DNA of 36,663 nt, taken from assembly GCA_964581605.1 (NCBI GenBank), contig CAZOPF010000054.1, positions 1-36,663 on the forward strand, given 5' to 3'. The DNA is from CAADGU01 sp964581605 (GTDB lineage: Bacteria; Chloroflexota; Anaerolineae; Promineifilales; Promineifilaceae). Below are positions 25,951 to 35,828 of the stretch, piece after piece. Each line of letters begins with the position of its first letter. Position 1 is the first letter of the stretch. The notes beneath the pieces are model-generated. The model searched no databases, had not been told where the DNA came from, and was given only the letters and a program-made list of their open reading frames with translations. The position numbers and the translations under genes were made by a program.

Positions 25951-26562
25951 GTGAAACAGACTTCGATAGGGTTGTTGGGCGGAACGTTTGACCCACCTCA
26001 TGTGGGGCATTTGTGGCTGGCGGAAGCGGCGCGGGAACAACTGGCATTAGACCGTGTGCTGTTCTTGCCGGTGGGGGAGCCACCGCATAAAGAGGGGAAG
26101 CGGGTTACGGCCGTAACCCATCGCCTGGCCATGACGCAATTGGCTGTTCAGGACAATCCATTTTTTGCAGTGGACACAACTGACAGTGACCGGCCACCAC
26201 CGCACACAACTGTTACATTGCTGCCGCACATTCAGGCCCAGTACCCCAAAGCCCAGTTGTGGCTCCTCATTGGCGCAGATTCGTTGCGCGATTTGCCGCT
26301 CTGGGTGGAACCAGCGCGCATTGTCCAGCAATGTTGGTTAGGTGTCCTGCCCCGGCCAGGGGTAGTAATTGATTGGCTGGCACTGGAAACGGCCGTCCCC
26401 CATATTCAAGCGGCCGTACACTGGCTGGATGGCCCCTCGGTGGCCCTTTCTGCCACCCAGATCCGCCGCTGGGCTGAGGAGAAACGCTCGCTGCGCTACC
26501 TCACGCCGCTATCCGTTCAGGCTTACATCCGTCAACACCGTTTGTATGATGTAGCTAGTTGA
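25951..26562 (+). CDS. nadD: Nicotinate-nucleotide adenylyltransferase
   Basis: 203 residues. The nucleotidyl transferase motif GGTFDPPHVGH (residues 10-20) and the C-terminal ATP-binding LSATQIRR (the SxTxxR motif, near 169-176) are both present, with GEPPHK and LIGADSLRDLPLW as family landmarks. It joins ATP and nicotinate mononucleotide to make deamido-NAD in NAD synthesis. It starts at GTG 25951 with AGGAGGTG just before it, overlapping the stop of the ATPase gene. Its 3' end overlaps the convergent threonine synthase gene by 8 bases. Confidence 0.95.
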   Translation: MKQTSIGLLGGTFDPPHVGHLWLAEAAREQLALDRVLFLPVGEPPHKEGKRVTAVTHRLAMTQLAVQDNPFFAVDTTDSDRPPPHTTVTLLPHIQAQYPKAQLWLLIGADSLRDLPLWVEPARIVQQCWLGVLPRPGVVIDWLALETAVPHIQAAVHWLDGPSVALSATQIRRWAEEKRSLRYLTPLSVQAYIRQHRLYDVAS

Positions 26563-27892
26563 TGTATTCAGTACCGGCTGGCGGAAAGAGCGCTCTGACT
26601 GCTGCCAGGTCAGGTTGGATGTGATACGGCCGTACCCCCACCCCTTCTACCCCTTTCATCGCCGCCGCCACATCCTTCAGTCCGCTGCCAGTATTGATGA
26701 CCACAATCCGGTCGGTGGGCTGCACCAGCCCCTCACGGGCCGCTTTCACCAGTCCGGCATAGGCGGCCGCGCCTGCCGGTTCGGCAAAGACACCACACCC
26801 CCGCGCCAACGCCGGAATAGCCCTCAGGATTTCCTCGTCAGTGACCGTGATGAAGGCGCCGTTGGTGGTGGTTACGGCCGTCATCGCCTTCAACCGGTCT
26901 CGTGGCAGCCCGGCGCTGATGCTGTCGGCTACTGTCTGTGCCTGGATGGGCGGTTTGGTCAGCACATCTTCCTGGTTCGCCCATGCTTCGGCCAGATAGT
27001 TGCTGCCCGCCGCCTGTACGCCAATCAAGCGCGGCATCTGTTCAATCCAGCCCAACGCCAGCAAATCCTTGAACCCCTTATGCACCCCGCCGATGATGCA
27101 GCCATCCCCCACGCTGACAAAGACCACATCTGGCGCTTGCCAGTTTAGCTGCTCGGCGATTTCATAACTCACCGTCTTTTTGCCTTCGGTCATATAAGGG
27201 TTATAGCCGGTGTTGCGGTTGTACCAGCCAAATGCGGCCGCTGCTTGCAGACACAGCTCAAAAGCATCGTCATACGTGCCCTCCACCAGCAGCACCGTTG
27301 CCCCAAAGGCCAGTAGTTGGGCTACCTTTGCTGGCGGTGCGGATTGGGGCACAAAAATGACATTCGGCTGCCCCACGCTGGCGCACAATCCGGCCAATGC
27401 CGCCGCCGCGTTGCCGGTGCTGGCGGTGGTAATGATGGTTTGTAGGGGCCAGGCAGGCGGGAATATCGTTTTCCCTTCGGCGAAATGATTTCCCGCCTGC
27501 CTCGCCCCTACCGTGTTTGCTTTGACGACGGCAATGGCGCTGGCGCGGTCTTTGAAGCTGGCGGTGGGGTTACGGCCGTCATCCTTCACCCACACATTTT
27601 GCAGACCCAGGTCATTTGCCAGCCGGTCGGTTTTGTAGAGGGGCGTCCAGCCGACAGCCAGGGGTGGGGTAGGAGCGTCTGGGGCCACTGGCAGCAGCGG
27701 TTTATAACGCCAGATGGAGGTTTCCCGGTTGGTGGCTAAGGTGGTAGGGGAGATGTGGGGGGGGATACGGCCGTAGTCATACACCACATCCAAAATCCCC
27801 TCATTTCCATGTTCCGGGCAGACATACGCCACCTCGTCCGGCTGATAGGTACGGCCGCAAATCAGGCATTTCAGGTGGAAAATGTGTTCCAT
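26555..27892 (-). CDS. thrC: Threonine synthase-like PLP enzyme with an inserted palindrome
   Basis: 445 residues. A small zinc-ribbon-like head (C9, C12, C25, H28) precedes a fold-type II PLP domain with the Schiff-base Lys114 in NPTASFKDRAS, TTASTGNAAAALAG for cofactor binding, and INTGSGLKD near the C-terminus. Threonine synthase makes threonine from O-phosphohomoserine. It sits 9 bases after the YgeW gene, where E. coli has ygeX, another fold-type II PLP enzyme (diaminopropionate ammonia-lyase), so its true substrate could differ. Odd: residues 126-151, between the Lys helix and the STGN loop, are encoded by a 70-bp palindrome (27442-27511) and look like an insertion. Confidence 0.85.
   Translation of the reverse strand: MEHIFHLKCLICGRTYQPDEVAYVCPEHGNEGILDVVYDYGRIPPHISPTTLATNRETSIWRYKPLLPVAPDAPTPPLAVGWTPLYKTDRLANDLGLQNVWVKDDGRNPTASFKDRASAIAVVKANTVGARQAGNHFAEGKTIFPPAWPLQTIITTASTGNAAAALAGLCASVGQPNVIFVPQSAPPAKVAQLLAFGATVLLVEGTYDDAFELCLQAAAAFGWYNRNTGYNPYMTEGKKTVSYEIAEQLNWQAPDVVFVSVGDGCIIGGVHKGFKDLLALGWIEQMPRLIGVQAAGSNYLAEAWANQEDVLTKPPIQAQTVADSISAGLPRDRLKAMTAVTTTNGAFITVTDEEILRAIPALARGCGVFAEPAGAAAYAGLVKAAREGLVQPTDRIVVINTGSGLKDVAAAMKGVEGVGVRPYHIQPDLAAVRALFPPAGTEYIN
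27442..27511. repeat. 70-bp near-perfect palindrome inside thrC
   Basis: Arms of about 31 bp (GTAGGGGCGAGGCAGGCGGG and on) are inverted around a CCTTCGG centre; about 25 or more positions match. It is translated as VGARQAGNHF...PPAWPLQ. The ends GTAGGGGC and GCCCCTAC also appear in the element at 35829-36259. Confidence 0.92.
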
Positions 27893-27901
27893 TTGTGTTC
27901 A

Positions 27902-28876
27902 CTACATAGTAAGCGCCATCACCGCTTTCTGCACATGCAGCCGGTTTTCCGCTTCGTCGTAGACCACGCTCTGCGGGCCATCAATCACCCCGTCCGTCAC
28001 CTCAATGTTGCGGTCGGCCGGCAGGCAGTGCATGTAGATGGCATCCGGTTTGGCCAGCGCCATCCGCCGTTCGTCGGTGATCCAGCCTGTGTACTTCTTG
28101 CTGATCTCGGCCGATTCTTGATGATTTTCAGTCGTTAACATGCAGCCCCACGCTTTGGGATACACAATGTCCGCATCCTTAAACCCGGCGTCAAAATCAT
28201 CCAGAATCTCAAACGAACCACGTGCCTTCCGTGCATTTTCTTTCGCCTGTTCCACGTATTGCGGCATCAGGAAAAATTCTGGCGGATGGGTGAGGCGCAC
28301 GTTCATGCCAAAACGGGTCATTAGCAAAATCAGGCTGATGGGCACGCTCATCGGTTTTTGGTAGCTGGCAGCATAGGCATAACTCACATTGATCGTCAGC
28401 CCGCGCGGGTCGCCCTTTTTCTCGATAATGGTCATCAGGTCGGCCAAAATTTGGAACGGGTGGAAATGGTCACACTGCATATTCAGCACCGGCACGCGGC
28501 TGGCGGCGGCTACGTCGCGGATATACTGGTTGCCCACCCCCCAATCACACTGGCGAATGGCGATACCGTCGAAGTAACGGCCGTAAATCTCCCCAATCTC
28601 CTTCGCCGTATCCCCATGGCTGATTTGCGTGGTGGTGCTGTCAATAAACGCCCCGTGCCCGCCTAACTGCACAATACCCGCCTCAAAGCTGGCCCGTGTG
28701 CGCGTGCTGGTGAAGAAAAACAGCATCGCCAGCACCTTGTCCCGCAGCGAGGCATGGGAAATGCCCAACGCCCGCTGCCGCTTCAACTCAAAGGCCACAT
28801 CCAGCACCGTATCAATTTCATCCTTCGTCCATTCCTGCGTTGTGATCATATCCCGACCACGTAAATGAGTTTGCAT
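27902..28876 (-). CDS. ygeW: YgeW-type (knotted) carbamoyltransferase
   Basis: 324 residues of the aspartate/ornithine carbamoyltransferase fold. The carbamoyl-phosphate motif STRTR is at 57-61 and the second-substrate loop HCLPADR at 283-289. TQISHGDTAKEIGEIYGRYFDG and the ending DEAENRLHVQKAVMALTM match the YgeW branch rather than ArgF. YgeW homologues occur with YgeY hydrolases and molybdenum hydroxylases in purine or allantoin-related catabolism, as here; their substrate is not settled. GGAGG lies 9 bases before the ATG. The stop of the Nudix remnant touches this ATG (TAGATG). Confidence 0.9.
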   Translation of the reverse strand: MQTHLRGRDMITTQEWTKDEIDTVLDVAFELKRQRALGISHASLRDKVLAMLFFFTSTRTRASFEAGIVQLGGHGAFIDSTTTQISHGDTAKEIGEIYGRYFDGIAIRQCDWGVGNQYIRDVAAASRVPVLNMQCDHFHPFQILADLMTIIEKKGDPRGLTINVSYAYAASYQKPMSVPISLILLMTRFGMNVRLTHPPEFFLMPQYVEQAKENARKARGSFEILDDFDAGFKDADIVYPKAWGCMLTTENHQESAEISKKYTGWITDERRMALAKPDAIYMHCLPADRNIEVTDGVIDGPQSVVYDEAENRLHVQKAVMALTM

Positions 28877-29168
28877 CTATCTTTCCTCCACTTCAATGTT
28901 TTTGAGATAATCTACGATAAGTCCATTAAAGCCCTGCAATATGGTTTCGTCTATCTGTTGCGGATCATACCAGCGGGGACATTCTACTTCTGTGTCCTCT
29001 ACATCCGTATCATTGAGCAATTCAAACGTGAGCCGAACGGGAGTTGAGCAACAAGATTTTGCCCTGGTGGACGATGATGGCGTACACGGCCGTGCGAAAG
29101 GCCAATTTATCTCTAGCAATCAGTTTTGTATTGCCGTAAATAGACCGGCATTCAACGTACTCATTCAT
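28877..29168 (-). pseudogene. Truncated, frame-disrupted Nudix hydrolase remnant
   Basis: The minus strand starts at ATG 29168 with MNEYVECRSIYGNTKL and continues FRTAVYAIIVHQGKILLLNSRS, a typical Nudix N-terminus. The frame then stops at 29022. In another frame a Nudix-like C-terminal part runs on (TFELLNDTD...CPRWYDPQQIDETILQGF). The middle, including the catalytic Nudix box, is missing, and the two halves are out of frame. So this is a deletion derivative of a gene once upstream of ygeW. A sequencing error would not explain the missing box. Confidence 0.65.
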
Positions 29169-29170
29169 GT

Positions 29171-29176
29171 TATAAT
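29171..29176 (+). promoter_or_regulatory. Possible -10 element for the Uma2 gene
   Basis: A perfect TATAAT lies 37 bases before the Uma2 start. The best upstream match for a -35 (TTCAAC, 14-bp spacing) is poor, so this is weak. Confidence 0.3.
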
Positions 29177-29212
29177 CTACACAATCCTGGTTTAACCTGA
29201 TGGGTTGCTGAA

Positions 29213-29818
29213 ATGACATTACTTTTGAATCCCGCCATTAATGAAATTACCCAACCACAATTGTGGCAAATCAGCGTGGAACGATACCACGACATGATTG
29301 AAGCCGGGCTGCTCACCGAAAATGACCGATTGGAACTCCTGGAAGGGTATCTGGTAGAAAAAATGACAGTTCATCCGCCTCATAGCTTTACCACAGATCA
29401 AATTCGTGACGAATTAACGGCCGTAGCTGGCTCAGGTTATTTTGTTAAATCTCAGCAGCCCATCACCACTGAGGAGAGCGAACCGGAACCAGATGTGATC
29501 GTTGTTAAAGGTAAAAAACGAGATTTTGTACAACGTCACCCGGGGCCGGAAGATGTTGCTCTGGTTATTGAAGTAGCAGATTCTACGGTAATGCAGGATC
29601 AAAATTGGAAAAAGCGGATTTATGCCCGTGCCGGAATTGCCACTTATTGGATTGTTAACCTGCCAGAACGCCAGATTGAGGTGTATACCCAGCCATCTGG
29701 TCAGACGGCTAATCCCACCTATCATCACATGGTCACGTACCGGGAGACAGATGAAATACCTGTCATTTTAGGTGATGAGCAGGTAGCTTTGTTACCAGTC
29801 AACGAGCTATTACCCTGA
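29213..29818 (+). CDS. Uma2 family (DUF820) putative endonuclease
   Basis: 201 residues with the PD-(D/E)XK nuclease-like core of the Uma2/DUF820 family: ERYHDMIEAGLLTENDRLELLEG near 20-45, EPEPDVIVVKG near 89-99, LVIEVADST near 116-124, then KKRIYARAGIATYWIVNLPERQIEVY. These proteins are very common in Chloroflexota and cyanobacteria; their role is unknown, and many are mobile or spread by duplication. It is on the opposite strand inside the ygeW-xdh cluster and sits between the Nudix remnant and a hairpin-repeat region, which suggests it came in with a rearrangement. Confidence 0.9.
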   Translation: MTLLLNPAINEITQPQLWQISVERYHDMIEAGLLTENDRLELLEGYLVEKMTVHPPHSFTTDQIRDELTAVAGSGYFVKSQQPITTEESEPEPDVIVVKGKKRDFVQRHPGPEDVALVIEVADSTVMQDQNWKKRIYARAGIATYWIVNLPERQIEVYTQPSGQTANPTYHHMVTYRETDEIPVILGDEQVALLPVNELLP

Positions 29819-29861
29819 CTAAACTTCCGGTTTGAGTAACATCCCGCCGTTACCGTCACCA

Positions 29862-29963
29862 AAACGCGCTTCAGCGCGTTTGTGTATATCAGACGCCGAA
29901 TTCTATTCGGTGGCCCGACGGCCCGCGTATCAGACATCCGATTTTTTGGAAAAATCGGATGTC
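29862..29963. repeat. Cluster of three dispersed hairpins
   Basis: AAACGCGCTTCAGCGCGTTT (29862-29881), CGCCGAATTCTATTCGGTGG (29894-29913) and GACATCCGATTTTTTGG...ATCGGATGTC (29933-29963) stand in a row with 12-19 bp spacers, between the convergent Uma2 and YgeY genes. The same two first hairpin types occur at 36153-36200. The third could act as a transcription stop in both directions, though its T run is in the loop. Confidence 0.85.
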
Positions 29964-29972
29964 TTGCATTCC

Positions 29973-31178
29973 CTACCTCAACATCAAGGGCAACAACCCA
30001 TAAAACTTCGTGGCCTCCACCACATCGGCCAGGGGTACGTGCTCATTCACCGCGTGAGCATAAATTTCATTGCCAGGGCCAAAACCGATACAGGGGATGC
30101 CCAATTTGCCGGCCCAATAGTTGCCGTTGGTGGAAAAGTCCCATTTGCCCTGGCCGTGAAAATCATTGGTATTCGGCCAGAGCGCTTGCATCGTTTCTCG
30201 TCCAGCCACAACCAATGGATGGTCTTCGGGGAAAGCCCAGGAGGGGAAGTATTGCTCATATTCATACACCGCCCCGGTGTGGCTCGGCTCGGTGTAGGTG
30301 AGGCCACGAATTTCAAAATCTTTGCGGGTGGCAGCGGGGATAATGGCTTCAATTTGCTGGCGCACCAGTTCTTTGGTTTCGCCAAAGGTGATGCGGCGGT
30401 CAATGAAGATGGTACATTCGTCGGGCACGGCATTGTTGCTGGGGCTGACGCTGCGAATGGTGGTGGCGGTGATACGGCCGATCCCCAAAAACGCATCTGG
30501 CGTGAACGTTTCCTCTAGCTTTGAGATAGCCTCAATCACCGGCAGCATTTTGTAAATGGCGTTGTCGCCCATGTAGTTGCTGGCGGCGTGGGCGCTTTTG
30601 CCTTTGCAGGTCACTTCCAGTTCATACCGCCCCTTATGGCCGCGATACACCTTCATGTTGGTTGGTTCGCCAATGACCACAAAGTCAGGATGTACCCCCT
30701 CCCAATCGTGGAAAGCGGCGCAGCCCACACCATCGCACCACTCTTCAATGTTGCCCAGGACGTAACAGGTGAAGCCGTCTAACAATCCCAGGTCGCGGGC
30801 AAAGGCCAGACCGTAGACCATGCCAGGCGTGCTGTTTTTCTCGTCCAGTGCGCCGCGGGCGTATAACAGGCCATCTTCCACCTTGCCGATGAACGGGTCC
30901 CATTCCCATTGGGCGGGGTCGCCAATGCCCACGGTGTCTATGTGGGTGTCGTAGAGCAGGATTTTGGGGCCACTGCCAATCCGCCCCACAATCGAGCCAT
31001 ATTTATCTACGTACACCTCGTCGTAGCCCAGCCTGGTCATCTCTGCGCCAATGCGCCGGCCGACCGCTTCAATGTCACTGTTCATACTGGGAATCGCCAC
31101 AATTTCACGGAAAAAGCGCAGAATGTCATCTTCGGCGGCCGCTACCTTTTGATTCAGTTGTTGAATGATTTGTTCCAT
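29973..31178 (-). CDS. ygeY: YgeY-type M20 metallohydrolase
   Basis: 401 residues, M20 zinc peptidase/amidohydrolase fold. Metal ligands appear as LYDTHIDTVG (near 75-84), the bridging Asp region RGALDEKNSTPG (near 107-118), the Glu pair IEEWCDG, and a C-terminal HAVNEHVPL. The dimerisation domain contains KGKSAHAASNYMGDNAIY. The closest named group is YgeY (SsnA/YgeY, selenium-metabolism-linked hydrolases), usually located with molybdenum hydroxylases and YgeW, as here. The likely job is to split an acylated or carbamoylated amino compound during catabolism. It follows xdhA by 29 bp on the same strand. It contains no ACGGCCGT. Confidence 0.88.
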   Translation of the reverse strand: MEQIIQQLNQKVAAAEDDILRFFREIVAIPSMNSDIEAVGRRIGAEMTRLGYDEVYVDKYGSIVGRIGSGPKILLYDTHIDTVGIGDPAQWEWDPFIGKVEDGLLYARGALDEKNSTPGMVYGLAFARDLGLLDGFTCYVLGNIEEWCDGVGCAAFHDWEGVHPDFVVIGEPTNMKVYRGHKGRYELEVTCKGKSAHAASNYMGDNAIYKMLPVIEAISKLEETFTPDAFLGIGRITATTIRSVSPSNNAVPDECTIFIDRRITFGETKELVRQQIEAIIPAATRKDFEIRGLTYTEPSHTGAVYEYEQYFPSWAFPEDHPLVVAGRETMQALWPNTNDFHGQGKWDFSTNGNYWAGKLGIPCIGFGPGNEIYAHAVNEHVPLADVVEATKFYGLLPLMLR

Positions 31179-31207
31179 AGGTTTAGGCGTGATGCATGAG
31201 AATCCAC

Positions 31208-33475
<2,268 letters not shown>

Positions 33476-33493
33476 AGTTCTTTGATCCGCGAA

Positions 33494-33508
33494 GGACAAG
33501 TTTTGTCC
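33494..33508. promoter_or_regulatory. Small inverted repeat before xdhA
   Basis: GGACAA-GTT-TTGTCC lies between the toxin stop and the chosen xdhA start. It could be an operator or a weak hairpin. No other support. Confidence 0.3.
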
Positions 33509-33509
33509 A

Positions 33510-34004
33510 TCACCAGATTTCATTCACTGTGACGCGCAACGCCTCTCGAACAATCTCGTCTTTGATTCGATATTGGTGAGCCTGAAGTTGGCGCAACACA
33601 TCAGCGGCCGAAGGGATCAATCCTTTTTGTTTAGCCAGGATCACCACGGCTAAAGTTCCCTTTACGGGGATGTTAAAACTCCTGGCGCATTTCCTGGCAG
33701 CGTTATCATCCAGAACGGCCGTCCAACCCGGATGTGCCAGAGCATATGTCATCACGGCCGTTTCTCCCGCACCCAAATCCCAGGCCTGCAATTCAGCAGG
33801 CGCGACACCGATTTCCACAATTTGTAGATCACTTTTTCCTTGCAAAAACTGGCGGGCAGGGTCATCTGACGGCCCAGCCACAATTTCTGACACAACGGCC
33901 GTTGGTACGACAACTGTTTCTGCCAGAGCCGCAAACAACTGTGCCTGCCCGATTTTGCTCATTATAATGAGCGGCGACGCATTAACCACCCACTGTTCAG
34001 CCAC
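33510..34004 (-). CDS. DUF3368 PIN-like toxin
   Basis: 164 residues of the DUF3368 group of PIN-domain-like proteins: VVNASPLIIMSKIG at the N-terminus, GAGETAVMTYALAHPG near 80-95, and AVLDDNAARKCARSFNIPVKGT near 97-118, which carries acidic residues of the presumed nuclease site. PIN toxins cut RNA; the activity of this subgroup is less studied. The start overlaps the UPF0175 gene by 8 bases, the classic arrangement of a toxin-antitoxin pair, with the antitoxin first. Both lie inside the xdh operon. Confidence 0.87.
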   Translation of the reverse strand: MAEQWVVNASPLIIMSKIGQAQLFAALAETVVVPTAVVSEIVAGPSDDPARQFLQGKSDLQIVEIGVAPAELQAWDLGAGETAVMTYALAHPGWTAVLDDNAARKCARSFNIPVKGTLAVVILAKQKGLIPSAADVLRQLQAHQYRIKDEIVREALRVTVNEIW

Positions 34005-34257
34005 GAGTCACTTCTGCTATCAGATCGTCAGCCGTGCCGTATTGAAATGGAGTGACGCCAAACTGGTAGAGGGCTGCCAGGAACTCAGCACGCGACAGGC
34101 CAGCAATTTCGGCTGCTTTAGCCTGCGAAACCCGTGCCAACTCATACCATTTGATGGCGGCGGCCAGACGCATCTCGTCCATAAACGTTTCCGGATCCTG
34201 ACGAAGCGCCGAAAAAACCCCTTGAGGTAATTCGATTGAAACTTGTACTGTCTCCAT
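33997..34257 (-). CDS. UPF0175 family antitoxin
   Basis: 86 residues. The N-terminal ribbon (VQVSIELPQGVF), a helix carrying RLAAAIKWYELARVSQAKAA and an HTH-like EIAGLSRAEFLAALYQFGV match UPF0175. These small DNA-binding proteins are paired with DUF3368 PIN-like toxins, which follows here with an 8-base overlap. It probably binds the toxin and represses the pair's promoter. AGGA lies about 10 bases before the ATG. It stands 38 bp after the FAD/2Fe-2S subunit gene. Confidence 0.88.
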   Translation of the reverse strand: METVQVSIELPQGVFSALRQDPETFMDEMRLAAAIKWYELARVSQAKAAEIAGLSRAEFLAALYQFGVTPFQYGTADDLIAEVTRG

Positions 34258-34295
34258 AAATTTCTTTCCTGAAGGTGTTGGTTGTCACCATATTG

Positions 34296-35696
34296 TTAGC
34301 GGCTCGCCGTCTTTTCGACGGCTTCGATGATTTTGTAATAGCCGGTGCAGCGGCAGAGGTTGCCGCTGAAGGCTTGCTGGATTTGGGCGTGGGAGGGGGT
34401 TGGAATTTCGTCCAGCAATTTCGCGCCGGACATGATGAAGCCGGGGATGCAGTAGCCACATTGCACCGCACCTGTTTCGATAAACGCCCGCTGCAAGGGG
34501 TGAAGCTGCCCATTTTCGGCCAGCCCTTCGATGGTGACGATGTGTGCGCCGTGTGCCCGTGCCGCCGGAACCAGACAGGACATCACGGCCGTACCGTCCA
34601 GATACACCGTACACGCGCCACACTCTCCTTCGGCGCACCCTTCTTTAGCGCCGGTGAGGCCCGCTTCATCGCGCAGCCAGTGGAGCAGGGTTTTGTTTAA
34701 TCCTGGAGCGCGTAGTGGACGGCCGTTCACCATTGCCTCAATCATCGTCTGTTCATCATGGCTCACGGCCGTCGCCAGATGGCCAGGCGTCACATCGGCT
34801 GTCAGCATCACCGGCTGGGCGGGCCATTGGCTGCGCTCCTGCCCATCACGCAAGGCAACCAGGGCGCGTTTGACCATGATGGCGATCATCTGGCGGCGGT
34901 ACACGGCCGTGCCCCGCATATCATCAATCGGCGTGGGGATGGCGGCCGTTAAGCGGGCGGTTTCGGCAATGGTTTCATCGGTCAATGATTGGCCCACCAG
35001 ATACGCTTCAGCGGTGGGGCTGGTGATGACGGTGGGGGCCACGCTGCCCTGGGCAATGGTCACGGCCGTGACGACACCCTCATCCAGCCGCAGCACAATG
35101 GCAAGGTGTACCACCGAAATGGCCTGTGCCCGGCGCAGCCCCAATTTCACAAAAATGCCCCGTTGATCAGCTTCCAACGCCGGGAAGGCAATGTCAATCA
35201 GCATCTCTTCCGGCTGCATCACCGTGCGGCGCACGCCGGTATAAAACGCATGAAGGGGAACGGTGCGCTGCCCGGTTGTGGAAGCCAGCGTGACCTGTGC
35301 TCCCAACGCCATGAGCGCGGAAATGGTGTCATTGGCGGGGCTGGCGGTGACCAGATTCCCGGCGACGGTGGCCCGGTTGCGTAACTGCGGTGAACCCACT
35401 TCCAGGCACGCCTGCGCCAGCGGCAGCGCCCGCGCCACCAGCAGCGGCGAGGCCACCACCTGGTTATGCGTCACCAGTGGCCCCAGGTGAATCAGGCCAT
35501 CGTTGTCCCGTTTGATTTCGTTCAGACCGGGGATGCGGCTGATGTCAATGAGGATTTCCACGCCGGGGCGTTGGCGGCGGGCCAGTTCCAGCAGCAGGTC
35601 GGTGCCACCGGCAATCAGGCGGGCGGCACGGCCGTACTGTGCCAACAGCGCCAGGGTATGTTCAACCGTTACCGGTGTTTCATACCTGGTAAGCAT
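34296..35696 (-). CDS. xdhBC: Fused FAD-binding and 2Fe-2S subunit of xanthine dehydrogenase
   Basis: About 466 residues. The N-terminal half is the molybdopterin-dehydrogenase FAD domain (LIAGGTDLLLELARR; GSPQLRNRATVAGNLVTASP). The C-terminal half is the 2Fe-2S protein: plant-type ferredoxin cluster C354, C359, C362, C374 and second cluster C413, C416, C448, C450 (QCGYCIPG; NLCRCTGY). All eight cysteines are present, so electrons can pass from the molybdenum centre in XdhA to FAD. The domain order FAD then 2Fe-2S differs from the 2Fe-2S-FAD order of animal xanthine oxidase. I chose ATG 35696, where family members start (MLTRYE); ATG 35723 is also possible. The symbol joins two subunit names and is not standard. 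Confidence 0.9.
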   Translation of the reverse strand: MLTRYETPVTVEHTLALLAQYGRAARLIAGGTDLLLELARRQRPGVEILIDISRIPGLNEIKRDNDGLIHLGPLVTHNQVVASPLLVARALPLAQACLEVGSPQLRNRATVAGNLVTASPANDTISALMALGAQVTLASTTGQRTVPLHAFYTGVRRTVMQPEEMLIDIAFPALEADQRGIFVKLGLRRAQAISVVHLAIVLRLDEGVVTAVTIAQGSVAPTVITSPTAEAYLVGQSLTDETIAETARLTAAIPTPIDDMRGTAVYRRQMIAIMVKRALVALRDGQERSQWPAQPVMLTADVTPGHLATAVSHDEQTMIEAMVNGRPLRAPGLNKTLLHWLRDEAGLTGAKEGCAEGECGACTVYLDGTAVMSCLVPAARAHGAHIVTIEGLAENGQLHPLQRAFIETGAVQCGYCIPGFIMSGAKLLDEIPTPSHAQIQQAFSGNLCRCTGYYKIIEAVEKTASR

Positions 35697-35728
35697 TTGG
35701 CCGGCCTTTTGTATCTCGTGCATGGTTT

Positions 35729-35765
35729 GGTGGGTAATTGGGTAATTGGGTAATTGGGTAATTGA
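35729..35765. repeat. GGGTAATT octamer repeat
   Basis: About four copies of GGGTAATT end in GATGGGGCCAATTAACC, an imperfect inverted arm. It lies just upstream of the FAD/2Fe-2S gene and shares its unit with 24992-25058. Confidence 0.88.
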
Positions 35766-35828
35766 TGGGGCCAATTAACCAACAGCATAGGTGCTGATTT
35801 TTAGCACAGATTGAGGGTTGGGGCAAAA

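Noticed and set aside
26555..26562. 8-base overlap of convergent nadD and thrC as a regulatory device
   Set aside because: Small convergent overlaps are common and nothing else here suggests antisense control.
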